NCBI RefSeq assembly: GCF_030732985.1
Contig: NZ_JASHJX010000038.1
Span: 1-45,004 of the forward strand
Length of the DNA: 45,004 nucleotides
Direction: 5' to 3'
Origin: Nioella sp. MMSF_3534
Lineage (GTDB): Bacteria; Pseudomonadota; Alphaproteobacteria; Rhodobacterales; Rhodobacteraceae
In this document: positions 26,801-34,745 of the stretch, piece after piece
Layout: each line of letters starts with the position of its first letter
How positions within the stretch are numbered: the first letter of the stretch is position 1
Notes under the pieces: generated by a model
Seen by the model: only the letters and a program-made list of their open reading frames with translations
Told to the model about the DNA's origin: nothing
Database searches by the model: none
Made by a program: the position numbers and the translations under genes

Positions 26801-27240
26801 GCCGCAAACTCCTCTTTGCCGCGGGCCAGTCCCAGAACGTCCTTGAAGAAAAGAAGGTTTTTCACGAGGCTCAGGATGTCGCCGTCGATTCGGCCGCGGC
26901 CGATCTTCACCAGTCCGAAAACATCGTGGAATCCGGGTTCAGGACGCGCTTGCCAGAACTTCTGCAGCGCTTCCGCATCCGTCCGCAGCGCAAAGCGCCA
27001 CGGTGTCTTGCGACTTGGACCTTCGACAACAGAGACGATGCGGCCTTTTTCGAACGACAGGTAAAACTCGGTCCCGTCGATCTCGATCAGAACCGTTTCG
27101 GAAAACAGTCGGCCGAGTCGCTGCAAATGCGGCGTTGCCTCTAGGCGCGTTTGAATTTGCTTGAAGGTATCGATCACCCTGGCCTCCCATGCGTTCGTAA
27201 GCTGGACCATAGCTGCCACGATCAGCTGCACCGGGGCCAT
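26797..27240 (-). CDS. SCP2 sterol-carrier-like protein
   Basis: About 147 residues. The C-terminal 100 residues show the SCP2-like pattern (VLIEIDGTEFYLSFEKGRIVSVVEGP ... LVKIGRGRIDGDILSLV). This fold makes a hydrophobic pocket for lipids or aromatic acyl groups. It is the first gene of the operon SCP2-hydrolase-small protein-BKACE and is divergent from catA. The start is uncertain: TTG 27261, ATG 27240 and ATG 27210 are all in frame and none has a clear ribosome-binding site. Its role in the pathway is unknown. The muconolactone isomerase step lacks a gene, but nothing in this sequence looks like CatC. Confidence 0.7.
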   Translation of the reverse strand: MAPVQLIVAAMVQLTNAWEARVIDTFKQIQTRLEATPHLQRLGRLFSETVLIEIDGTEFYLSFEKGRIVSVVEGPSRKTPWRFALRTDAEALQKFWQARPEPGFHDVFGLVKIGRGRIDGDILSLVKNLLFFKDVLGLARGKEEFAA

Positions 27241-27318
27241 GCCAGCAGGGGTATGGGTCAATACTCTGACCTGCAGATCGCAGGGACTTCATAGTTCTGC
27301 CAGGGCCAGCCCGCCGCT

Positions 27319-27334
27319 GGTATCACCCGATACC
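27319..27334. promoter_or_regulatory. Operator GGTATC-N4-GATACC (catA/SCP2 divergent region)
   Basis: Perfect inverted repeat GGTATC ACCC GATACC in the middle of the roughly 200-bp gap between the divergent SCP2-like gene and catA. The identical 12 bases with the same 4-bp spacing recur in the marR/hipO divergent region at 36771-36786, and a 10/12 version lies upstream of catB. It is well placed to control both directions. Confidence 0.75.
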
Positions 27335-27443
27335 GCCACGGGCATTGGGTAAGCACGGGGATTCGGCGAAGTCTGTTTTATGGCGGGCAGCATTGAAGCA
27401 ACTCGCACTCAGATATTCAGACTGCCAGGAGGAGGAAATACCC

Positions 27444-28319
27444 ATGGGCATCGTCAACCAAGACAACATCACCGAGGTCGTGATCGACAGCCTCGGCAAG
27501 CATGGCGACATCACCGGCCGCCAGCGCGAACTCGCGACCGGCTTGGTCAAGCATCTGCACGCCTTCATCAAGGACGTGAAACTGCAGCATGACGAATTCC
27601 TGTTCGTCTGCGACTACCTCGCCCGCGCTGGCAAGCTCTGCAATGACAACCGCCAGGAGTTCATTCTACTGGGCGACATCCTTGGCGTTGAAGTGCTGGT
27701 CGACATGATGACCAACCCCGTCGAAGGCAACGAGAGCGAATCCACCGTTCTGGGGCCGTTCTATCGCGAAAACCCGCCGGTTCTGCCCAAGGGTGCGTCG
27801 ACCATCCAGAAACATTATGACAACGAAGAAACCGCCTATTTCGAAGGCTACATCAAGGATGAAAACGGCAATGGCATCGCCGGTGTGACGCTCGACGTCT
27901 GGGAAGACGCGCCGAACGGCATCTATGAAAACCTGGACCCCGATCAGCCGGAATACAACCTGCGCGGCCGGTTCGAGACCGACGAAAACGGCCACTACGC
28001 CTTTGTCGCGGTGCGCCCCGTCCCCTACCCGATCCCGGACGATGAAACCGCCGGTGAACTGCTGCGCTTCATGGGTCATCACCCGAACCGCCCCGGCCAC
28101 ATGCACTTCATCATTTCGCGCGAAGGCTATCGCCCGTTGATCAGCCAGATCTACGACGCGGACAGCGCGTGGCTTGAGGATGACAGCGTGTTCGCCGTGA
28201 AGGAGAGCCTGATCGGCAAGTTCAAACCCGCCGCGAAAGACCTCGGCACGGACCTGCACTTCGAATTCGACTTCGTTCTTAAGGCCGAAGCCGATGAAAA
28301 GGCCGTCGCCGCCGAATAA
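27444..28319 (+). CDS. catA: Catechol 1,2-dioxygenase (intradiol ring-cleavage)
   Basis: A 291-residue non-haem Fe(III) enzyme that opens catechol between its hydroxyls to cis,cis-muconate. An N-terminal dimerisation domain (about residues 1-105, PF04444) precedes the catalytic domain (PF00775; TVLGPFYRENPP, YFEGYIKDENGNGIAGVTLDVWE). Iron ligands are Y161, Y195 (PVPYPIPDD), H219 and H221 (RPGHMHF), with spacing very close to that in characterised CatA. Hydroxyquinol dioxygenases share these residues, so the preferred ring is uncertain; ben and catB in the same island favour catechol. ATG 27444 follows a strong AGGAGGAGG site. A terminator follows the gene. Confidence 0.9.
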   Translation: MGIVNQDNITEVVIDSLGKHGDITGRQRELATGLVKHLHAFIKDVKLQHDEFLFVCDYLARAGKLCNDNRQEFILLGDILGVEVLVDMMTNPVEGNESESTVLGPFYRENPPVLPKGASTIQKHYDNEETAYFEGYIKDENGNGIAGVTLDVWEDAPNGIYENLDPDQPEYNLRGRFETDENGHYAFVAVRPVPYPIPDDETAGELLRFMGHHPNRPGHMHFIISREGYRPLISQIYDADSAWLEDDSVFAVKESLIGKFKPAAKDLGTDLHFEFDFVLKAEADEKAVAAE

Positions 28320-28342
28320 TCCGACATTCCTCCCTGAAGACT

Positions 28343-28370
28343 GGCCCCCGCTTGTTCGGGGGCCTTTTTT
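28343..28370 (+). terminator. Rho-independent terminator after catA
   Basis: Perfect 8-bp stem GGCCCCCG/CGGGGGCC with a 6-nt loop, followed by TTTTTT, 24 bp after the catA stop. It separates catA from the LysR gene. Confidence 0.93.
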
Positions 28371-28416
28371 CAGTTTGAGGGATCGCTTAACGTGACATCC
28401 TGGGAGGGCGGCAAAG

Positions 28417-29307
28417 ATGAACTTCAAACAGCTGGCCTATTTCATCGCAGTTGCCGAGGAACTGCACTTCGGGCGTGCCGCCGAAAGGCTGGACATGGCG
28501 CAACCCCCGCTCAGCCGGTCGATAAAGCAGCTGGAAGAAGAGCTTCAGGCTGTCTTGTTCAATCGGGGCCGCAGTGCAATCACCCTGACTCAGGCAGGCG
28601 AGCGGTTGCTGAAGCGCGGCAGGTCAATCATCGCGCAGCTTGATGACACCAAGCTGGAAGTCCGCCGTCTTGGCCAGGGCTCCGAAGGTCGGCTCAGAAT
28701 CGGCTTTGTTGGATCGGCCACCTTCGGCATCCTGCCCAACATCATACGATCCTACCGGGCGAATTTCCCCGAGGTGAACCTCAGCCTCAATCCCATGAAC
28801 AATGCCGAGCTGCACAGGGCGCTTGTGTCACGCGAGCTCGATGTTGTGTTCGCGAGACCGACGCTCAAGGATCCGGAATTCCTGTCCAAACACCTTATCG
28901 AGGAAAAGCTGATCCTTGCGTTGCCGGACATCGTGGATACCGGGTCACGCTCTGTGGCCAAGCTCGAACGGCTGATGACCCACAACCTGATCCTCTACCC
29001 GGAACGACCACGGCCAAGTTATGCCGACATGGTGCTGAACGCGATCGAAGAGGCCGGGTTCGAGGCCCCGTTGCGGATCTGGTGCATGGATCTGCAAACC
29101 GCGCTCGGGCTTGTGGCCGTTGGCGAAGGCGTCTGCGTTGTGCCGGAGTCGGTGGCCAATGCGCCCAGGAAAGGGATGAAGTTCCTGAAGATCGAACCGG
29201 AGATCGCCAGAACGGAGCTTTCGGTGAATTACCGGCTCGACGATCAGGGGGTCCATGTGAAGAACTTCGTCACCATCGCCCAGAAGGTGGCGCGGAAAGT
29301 GATCTAG
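28417..29307 (+). CDS. LysR-family transcriptional regulator
   Basis: A 296-residue LTTR. The winged-helix DNA-binding domain is at residues 1-60 (MNFKQLAYFIAVAEELHFGRAAERLDMAQPPLSRSIKQLEEEL) and the effector-binding domain at about 90-295 (GRLRIGFVGSATFGILP, the CatM/BenM-like start). The N-terminal wording LHFGRAAERLDMAQPPLSR is typical of regulators of aromatic catabolism (BenM, CatR, CbnR). GGGAGG precedes ATG 28417. It lies downstream of catA rather than divergent from its target, which is unusual. Muconate or benzoate would be the expected signal, by analogy only. Confidence 0.9.
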   Translation: MNFKQLAYFIAVAEELHFGRAAERLDMAQPPLSRSIKQLEEELQAVLFNRGRSAITLTQAGERLLKRGRSIIAQLDDTKLEVRRLGQGSEGRLRIGFVGSATFGILPNIIRSYRANFPEVNLSLNPMNNAELHRALVSRELDVVFARPTLKDPEFLSKHLIEEKLILALPDIVDTGSRSVAKLERLMTHNLILYPERPRPSYADMVLNAIEEAGFEAPLRIWCMDLQTALGLVAVGEGVCVVPESVANAPRKGMKFLKIEPEIARTELSVNYRLDDQGVHVKNFVTIAQKVARKVI

Positions 29308-29312
29308 CGGGT

Positions 29313-29345
29313 CGGCCCGGCGGCCCCAAGGGCGCAGCCGGGCCG
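29313..29345. terminator. Hairpin between convergent lysR and benD
   Basis: 9-bp perfect inverted repeat CGGCCCGGC (29313-29321) and GCCGGGCCG (29337-29345) with a 15-nt loop, in the 61-bp gap between two convergent genes. Neither side has a clear T-run, so termination is a guess from position. Confidence 0.45.
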
Positions 29346-29368
29346 GTTAAGCGGACAGATCGCCCGTG

Positions 29369-30148
29369 TCAGCCCAGGTCTCCGCCTCCCACGGGCAGGG
29401 TCACGCCTGTGATGTAAGAGGCGTCATCCGACGCCAGGAACAGGATCGGTCCTGCCTGTTCGTCGAGTGTTCCATAGCGTTTCATCAGCGAGGACTGGAT
29501 CGTCTGATCGACGATGGTCTGGTACCAGTCTTCACGCTGCTCCTCCTCCGCATTGGGGTTGCGCGGCACGATGCGCGGCGGGGCCTCGGTGCCGCCCGGC
29601 GCGGTCGCGACCACGCGGATGCCGCGTTCGGCCACTTCCCAGGCGAGGCTTGCCGTGATCGCGTTCACCCCGCCCTTGGCCGCCGCATAAGGCACGCGGT
29701 TCAGCCCGCGCGTGGCGATGGACGAGACGTTGACGATCACGCCGCTTTCGCGCGGCAGCATGTGCTCGATGGCCGCCCGGCAGCAGTAGAGTGTGGGGAA
29801 GAGCGAGCGGCGCAGCTCGGCGTCGATCTGCCTGGGTTCATAGTTTTCATATGGCTTGGCCCAGATGGTGCCGCCGACGTTGTTCACAAGGATGTCGATG
29901 CGCCCCCAGAGCTCCACGGCCTTCTGCATGGCCTTCTCGCAGCCCGCCCAGGTTTCGAGATTGACCGAGATCGCCTCGGCCATGCCCCCTGCCCCCCGGA
30001 TCGTGGCGACCACGTCCTTTCGGGCGGGTGAGCGGTCGACGATCAGCACGCGGGCGCCTTCGGCGGCGGCGCGCTCGGCCACCAGGCGGCCAATTCCCTG
30101 CGCCGCGCCGGTGACGACCATCACCTTATCGTCGAACCGCCGGGTCAT
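29369..30148 (-). CDS. benD: cis-1,2-dihydroxycyclohexa-3,5-diene-1-carboxylate dehydrogenase
   Basis: A 259-residue short-chain dehydrogenase that oxidises benzoate cis-diol to catechol with loss of CO2. NAD motif TGAAQGIG (residues 13-20), NNVGG (89-93), catalytic S142/S143, Y154 and K158 (YAAAKGG). The stretches GGTIWAKPYENYEP, AELRRSLFPTLYCCRA and APGGTEAPPR are diagnostic for BenD/XylL rather than for general SDRs. The start is ATG 30148, overlapping the benC stop; an open frame extends to 30265 but lies inside benC. Confidence 0.95.
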   Translation of the reverse strand: MTRRFDDKVMVVTGAAQGIGRLVAERAAAEGARVLIVDRSPARKDVVATIRGAGGMAEAISVNLETWAGCEKAMQKAVELWGRIDILVNNVGGTIWAKPYENYEPRQIDAELRRSLFPTLYCCRAAIEHMLPRESGVIVNVSSIATRGLNRVPYAAAKGGVNAITASLAWEVAERGIRVVATAPGGTEAPPRIVPRNPNAEEEQREDWYQTIVDQTIQSSLMKRYGTLDEQAGPILFLASDDASYITGVTLPVGGGDLG

Positions 30149-31167
30149 GCTGCAGCCGCCTCCGCCTCGGTCGGGTTGAACTTCTCGAAGTAGAAATTCG
30201 CGGGATCGACCCCCAGTTTGGCGAAATGCGCGCGCACCGCATCGACCATCGGCGGAGGACCGCACAGGTAGACATCGGCATCGCCTGCATTCAGATCGTC
30301 GGCGGTCACGTGATCGGTGACGAAGCCCTTGCGGTCATGCGCTTCCTCCTCGGCGGCGAGGATGGTGATGACCGTCACATTGCCGATCCTGTCGGCCAGT
30401 TCGCGGACCCGCTCCAGTTCCACCAGATCGGCGGCGCGGGTGACGGCATAGTAGAGCGTGATGGGGTGATCCGCGCCCTGCTCCGCCACCTGTTCCAGCA
30501 TCGACAGGAACGGGGCCAGCCCCGTGCCACCGGCCAGCCAGAGCTGCGGGCGCTCGACGGGGCGCAGGTAGAAGGCCCCCATGGGACCGGTGAGCGTGAC
30601 GGCATCGCCCGCCTGAGCGCGTTCGCCAAGATAGCTGCTCATCACCCCACCGGGCAGATTGCGGATCAGGAAAGTGGCCTCCTCGGCGCCGGGGGCCGAC
30701 GAGAAGGAATAGGACCGGTGCACGCCCGTTCCGGGCACGGTCACGTTCACGTATTGACCGGGGAGGAACCCGATGGGCTTGGCCAGCTTGACGCGCAGGC
30801 CGAAGGAGGTTTCCGACAGGCGATCGACGCCCAGAACCTCGCCCTCGACCGCCTCGGGCGCGGTCTTGCACAGGGCAGACGAGGCCGGGACGCGCAGCAC
30901 GCAATCGCTTTCGGGGATCATCTGGCAGGTCAGGACATAGCCCTGTTCCGCCTCCTCGTCCGACATGGACTCGTCCATGTAGAATTCCAGCTCGTACTCG
31001 CCCTTTTCGGCAAAGCACTTGCAGGTGCCACAGACGCCATCGCGGCAATCCATCGGCAGGTTGATCTTCTGGCGGAAGGCGGCATCGGTCACCTTTTCGT
31101 CGTCATCGCACTGGATGACACGGGTGACACCGTCTTCGAAGTTCAGGGCAACGTTGTAGGTCGTCAT
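30145..31167 (-). CDS. benC: Benzoate 1,2-dioxygenase reductase component
   Basis: A 340-residue electron-transfer flavoprotein feeding NADH electrons to BenAB. The N-terminal plant-type [2Fe-2S] ferredoxin domain has cysteines C41, C46, C49 (CRDGVCGTCKC) and C81. The FAD-binding domain has RSYSFSSAPG, and the NAD domain has LAGGTGLAPFLSML and YLCGPPPMVDAV near the C-terminus. Domain order matches BenC. It lies between benB (73-bp gap) and benD (ATGA overlap). Confidence 0.95.
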   Translation of the reverse strand: MTTYNVALNFEDGVTRVIQCDDDEKVTDAAFRQKINLPMDCRDGVCGTCKCFAEKGEYELEFYMDESMSDEEAEQGYVLTCQMIPESDCVLRVPASSALCKTAPEAVEGEVLGVDRLSETSFGLRVKLAKPIGFLPGQYVNVTVPGTGVHRSYSFSSAPGAEEATFLIRNLPGGVMSSYLGERAQAGDAVTLTGPMGAFYLRPVERPQLWLAGGTGLAPFLSMLEQVAEQGADHPITLYYAVTRAADLVELERVRELADRIGNVTVITILAAEEEAHDRKGFVTDHVTADDLNAGDADVYLCGPPPMVDAVRAHFAKLGVDPANFYFEKFNPTEAEAAAA

Positions 31168-31240
31168 GGGCCAAGCTCCTCCCTTGGCCGCGCGCCATGA
31201 GCGGGCGCGCGGGGTCTGTTGCGATCCGGTTGAACAGGGA

Positions 31241-31768
31241 TCAGACGTGGTAGACGTCGATCACGTGGTGGATGTGATCGTTCTTCAGGACCACCTTCTT
31301 CGACGTGATCAGCAGCTTCGGCCCGCTGGTGTCGATGGTGTAGAAGGACGTGCCCCAGTGCTGGTCGGTGTCGCCGTAGCGATAGCTCAGCGTGTGCCAG
31401 TTGAAGCGCAGCTTGAGTTGCGACCCCTCCTGGCTCAGCACCTCGATATTCGCGATGTTGTGGTTCGTCCGGGGTTCCGGCAGCGACGTGGCCGAGGACC
31501 GGTCGGTCTTGATCCGGAACACGCGGTCCTCGATGCCCTGCTTGTTGGGGTAGTACATCAGCGACATCTCGTTTGCCGGATCTTCCGTGAGCGTGTCGTA
31601 GTCGTCCCATGCCGGCATCCAGAACGGGCAGTCCTTGTGATAGAAGGTCAGCCAGGTGTCCCAATCGCGATCATCGAGCGCGCGGACCTCTGCATGAAGG
31701 AAGGCCTGGATCTCGGCGAAGCTCAGTTCCGTGTCGGTGGCGGGGCGTTCAAGCGTTGCGATGCTCAT
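31241..31768 (-). CDS. benB: Benzoate 1,2-dioxygenase small (beta) subunit
   Basis: A 175-residue structural subunit of the Rieske dioxygenase hexamer, of the NTF2-like ring-hydroxylating beta family (PF00866). Typical blocks are FLHAEVRALDDRDWDTWLTFYHKDCPFWMPAWDDYD, EMSLMYYPNKQGIEDRVFRI and RTNHNIANIEV. It starts 12 bp after the benA stop. Confidence 0.95.
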   Translation of the reverse strand: MSIATLERPATDTELSFAEIQAFLHAEVRALDDRDWDTWLTFYHKDCPFWMPAWDDYDTLTEDPANEMSLMYYPNKQGIEDRVFRIKTDRSSATSLPEPRTNHNIANIEVLSQEGSQLKLRFNWHTLSYRYGDTDQHWGTSFYTIDTSGPKLLITSKKVVLKNDHIHHVIDVYHV

Positions 31769-31780
31769 CTCTCTGTCTCC

Positions 31781-33169
31781 TCACTCGGCCGCGGTGCGGG
31801 CTGCGGACGCCGTGGCGCGTTCCTTGGCGATGGCCTCACCCATACGGTCGGACCAGTTGCTGTGCTGGATGACGAAGAGCCCTTCGTCCTCGGTGCGCGC
31901 GCCCGACAGGACAGCCTCGATCCCGAGCGCTTTGGCGTCCTCGTCGGCGCCCTTGATCCACTGGGTCGCGCCACGGGTCAGGTCGTTCCACTGGGCGTGG
32001 GCCGCCCCGGCATAGCCGCGCTGCGTGGCGCGGAATTCCTCGGTGTCATCCGGCGTCGCCATGCCGGAGGCGTTGAAGAAATCCTCGTATTGGCGGATGC
32101 GACGCGTGCGCGCTTCCTGGCTCTCACCCTTGGGGGCAATGCAGTAGATCGTGACCTCGGTCTTGTCGACGCTGATCGGGCGGAACACCCGGATCTGGCT
32201 GGAAAACTGGTCCATCAGGAAGACGTTGGGATAGAGGCAGAGGTTGCGCAGAACGCCCACCATCCAATCCGCCTTGGTCTTGCCGAAGCGCTCGGTCCAT
32301 TCCTCAAGACGCGGATAACCCGGGCGGTTGGTCGGGTCGGCCCATTCCGTCCACAGCAGGATGTGACCGTTCTCATAGGCGTGGAACCCGCCGCGCTGCT
32401 TGGCCCATTTGGAGGCATCGGTCGCCTTGATATTGTCTTCCTTGCCGTCGTCGGTGCGGTGCGCCGTGGTGGCGACGTAGTTCCAGTGCACGGCGGACAC
32501 GTGATAGCCATCGGCGCCGTTTTCGGCCTGAAGCTTCCAGTTGCCGTCATAGGTGTAGGTCGAAGACCCGCGCAGCACCTCCAGCCCGTCGTCGGCCTGA
32601 TCGACGATCATGTCGATCATCTTGCGCGCTTCGCCGAGGTAATCCTCCAGCGGCTGCACGTCGGCGTTGAGCGAGCCGAAGAGGAAGCCGCGATAATTCT
32701 CGAACCTGGCCACCTTGGTCAGATCGTGGCTGCCGTCGGTGTTGAACTGCTCGGGATAGCCCGCGCCCTTGGGGTCCTTCACTTTCAGCAGCTTGCCGGT
32801 GTTCGAGAAGGTCCAGCCGTGGAACGGGCAGGTGAAGGTCTTCTGGTTGCGGCGCTTGAAGCGGCAGAGCTGCGCGCCCCGGTGCGAACAGGCGTTGACC
32901 AGCGCGTGCAGCTCACCATCCTTGTCGCGGGTGATGACCACGGGCGTGCGGCCCATGTGCAGCGTGAAATAGTCGCCCGGTTCCTGGATCTGGCTTTCAT
33001 GCGCCATGTAGATCCAGTTGCCTTCGAAGATGTGCTTGATCTCCAGTTCGAACAGTTCTTCATCGGTGAAGATGTCCCGTCGGCAGCGGAAGACGCCGTT
33101 TTCGGGATCGTCCTGGATCGCACCGTCGAGGCGGGCCTCGAATTCATCGAGATTGGATTGGGTGAACAT
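31781..33169 (-). CDS. benA: Benzoate 1,2-dioxygenase large (alpha) subunit
   Basis: A 462-residue catalytic subunit that adds O2 across C1-C2 of benzoate. The Rieske centre is C94-x-H96 and C114-xx-H117 ([16 protein letters not shown]). The mononuclear iron region is at residues 216-228 ([14 protein letters not shown]), with D220 as electron bridge and H223 and H228 as ligands. Close agreement with BenA/XylX across the chain, for example [22 protein letters not shown] 33169 is preceded by GGAGGA. It follows catB by 72 bp on the same strand, so catB-benABCD is probably one transcript. Confidence 0.95.
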   Translation of the reverse strand: MFTQSNLDEFEARLDGAIQDDPENGVFRCRRDIFTDEELFELEIKHIFEGNWIYMAHESQIQEPGDYFTLHMGRTPVVITRDKDGELHALVNACSHRGAQLCRFKRRNQKTFTCPFHGWTFSNTGKLLKVKDPKGAGYPEQFNTDGSHDLTKVARFENYRGFLFGSLNADVQPLEDYLGEARKMIDMIVDQADDGLEVLRGSSTYTYDGNWKLQAENGADGYHVSAVHWNYVATTAHRTDDGKEDNIKATDASKWAKQRGGFHAYENGHILLWTEWADPTNRPGYPRLEEWTERFGKTKADWMVGVLRNLCLYPNVFLMDQFSSQIRVFRPISVDKTEVTIYCIAPKGESQEARTRRIRQYEDFFNASGMATPDDTEEFRATQRGYAGAAHAQWNDLTRGATQWIKGADEDAKALGIEAVLSGARTEDEGLFVIQHSNWSDRMGEAIAKERATASAARTAAE

Positions 33170-33241
33170 GTGTGGTCCTCCTCCTGACTGCCTTGGCACC
33201 CTGTTGCGCGCTTCGGCTGGTTTTGACGTGGTGTCGCGGGC

Positions 33242-34390
33242 CTATTCGCCGGCGACGGCTTTCATGGTCCGCCCGCCATCGCGGCGGAAGAAATCAACCT
33301 TGTCGGGATCAAGCGTTGCGCCGATGCCGGTGCCCTTGGGGATCTCGACGCAGAAGTCGCGGTAGACGATTGGGTCAGCCAGAATGTCCTCGGTCAGAAG
33401 AAGCGGGCCAAAAAGCTCGGTGCCCCAGGTCAGATCTTCGACGGTCGAAAACAACTGCAACGCGGCGGCGGTGCTCAGCCCGGTTTCCAGCATCGTGCCG
33501 CCATAGAGGCCAAGACCCGCCGCCTGCCCGATGGCAATGACTTCCGATGCACGCTTGAGACCGCCGGACTGCCCGATCTTTACGGCAAACACATCTGCCG
33601 CGCGCGCGGCCGCGACTTCCAAAGCGTCTTCGGGGCCATTCAGCGCCTCGTCCGCCATCACGGCGATCTCGTAGCCTCTGGTCAGCTCCGCCATTGCACG
33701 GCGATAGCGGGCGGGAACCGGTTGCTCGACCAGTTCGCAGCCTGCATCCTGAAGGCCCTTGAGACCCCAGCGCGCGTCCTGAAGGGACCATGCCGTGTTC
33801 ACGTCGACGCGCACGCTTGCAGCGTCGCCAACAGCCTCCTTGATCCGCGCCACATGCGCCACGTCCTCGCGCACAGAGCGCTTGCCGATCTTCAGTTTGA
33901 AGATGTTGTGACGGCGGGTTTCGATCATTTCGTGGGCTTCGGCGATATCGGTGTCCGAATTGCCCGAAGCCAGGGTCCAGGCGACCGGCAGACGCTCGTG
34001 CACCGACCCGCCGAAGAGTTGCGACACCGGCACGCCCAACCGCTTGCCCAGCCCGTCCCAGAGGGCGATCTCGACCGCTGTCTTGGCGATGCGATTGGCC
34101 TTGACCAGCTTGTCGATCAGCTGGATCGCGCCATTCACATCATCCGCGTTCCGCCCGATCAGCGCTGGCGCGATATAGGTGTCTATCGCCGACAGGATGC
34201 CTTCGGGGCTTTCCGGTCCGTAGCTCAGCCCGCCGATCGTCGTGCCTTCGCCAATACCTTCGGAGCCGTCCGAGAACTTGACCCTGACCAGCACGGCGGT
34301 TTGCGTCCGCATCGTGGCCATGGACAGCACGTGACCGCGAATGGTCGGGATGTCGAGGATCATGGTCTCGATCTGGTCAATCTTGGTCAC
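33242..34390 (-). CDS. catB: Muconate cycloisomerase
   Basis: A 382-residue enolase-superfamily enzyme that turns cis,cis-muconate into muconolactone. Catalytic lysines are K165 and K167 (FKLKIGKR); metal ligands are D196 (RVDVNTAW), E222 (VEQPVP) and D247 (ADEAL). These sit two positions before those of Pseudomonas CatB throughout. WTLASGNSDTDIAEA is characteristic of the subfamily. It heads the minus-strand run catB-benA-benB-benC-benD. No catC gene follows, which is unusual. Confidence 0.95.
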   Translation of the reverse strand: MTKIDQIETMILDIPTIRGHVLSMATMRTQTAVLVRVKFSDGSEGIGEGTTIGGLSYGPESPEGILSAIDTYIAPALIGRNADDVNGAIQLIDKLVKANRIAKTAVEIALWDGLGKRLGVPVSQLFGGSVHERLPVAWTLASGNSDTDIAEAHEMIETRRHNIFKLKIGKRSVREDVAHVARIKEAVGDAASVRVDVNTAWSLQDARWGLKGLQDAGCELVEQPVPARYRRAMAELTRGYEIAVMADEALNGPEDALEVAAARAADVFAVKIGQSGGLKRASEVIAIGQAAGLGLYGGTMLETGLSTAAALQLFSTVEDLTWGTELFGPLLLTEDILADPIVYRDFCVEIPKGTGIGATLDPDKVDFFRRDGGRTMKAVAGE

Positions 34391-34466
34391 TGGGGCTCAC
34401 CGCAACTGCAAGTTTCGATTGGATGCAGATTGCCTGCCCGGGCCGGATTCTGTCGATGATTGGGGG

Positions 34467-34482
34467 GGTCTTGGGTGATACC
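34467..34482. promoter_or_regulatory. Probable degenerate operator upstream of catB
   Basis: GGTCTT GGGT GATACC lies 77-92 bp before the catB start codon. It matches 10 of the 12 defined bases of GGTATC-N4-GATACC, with the right half perfect. Found by comparison with the two perfect copies at 27319 and 36771. Confidence 0.5.
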
Positions 34483-34610
34483 CTGACGAGATGCATGCCG
34501 GTTGCGACAGCTCGAATACCAAAACAGGCGCCACGAATTGTGACGCCTGATCTGGACCGTCAACATGGGTGGCGGCGGACGAGAACGCAATCTCTATAGC
34601 GACGCCGCGC

Positions 34611-34745
34611 TCAACGGCGAGGTTGACGACCGCGGCAGCGACAGCAAGGTCTTGCAGGCCGACACCCGCACCGGTGTTCGGCGGATATGCGCGCGATCCG
34701 GTCCTGCGCGGCAAGCATGTCGTCGTATGAAGGGATATAGATCAC
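34611..34745 (-). pseudogene. Truncated gene coupled to the amino-acid dehydrogenase
   Basis: A GTG at 34745 overlaps the stop of the upstream FAD dehydrogenase and opens a frame VIYIPSYDDMLAAQDRIARI. This resembles the start of threonine-dehydratase-like PLP enzymes, but the frame is lost and stops at 34611. In another frame the same stretch continues as GVGLQDLAVAAAVVNLAVERG, reminiscent of ornithine-cyclodeaminase-type C-termini. This looks like a deletion relic of one or two amino-acid-degrading genes. Family calls rest on short motifs only. The whole gap between catB and the dehydrogenase (about 350 bp) otherwise holds only the catB promoter region. Confidence 0.4.

Noticed and set aside
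31166-33187. Long plus-strand open frame (673 codons) across benA-benB
   Set aside because: It is the complement of the ben genes, whose Rieske and iron-binding motifs are unmistakable. The open antisense frame is an effect of GC-rich codon use.
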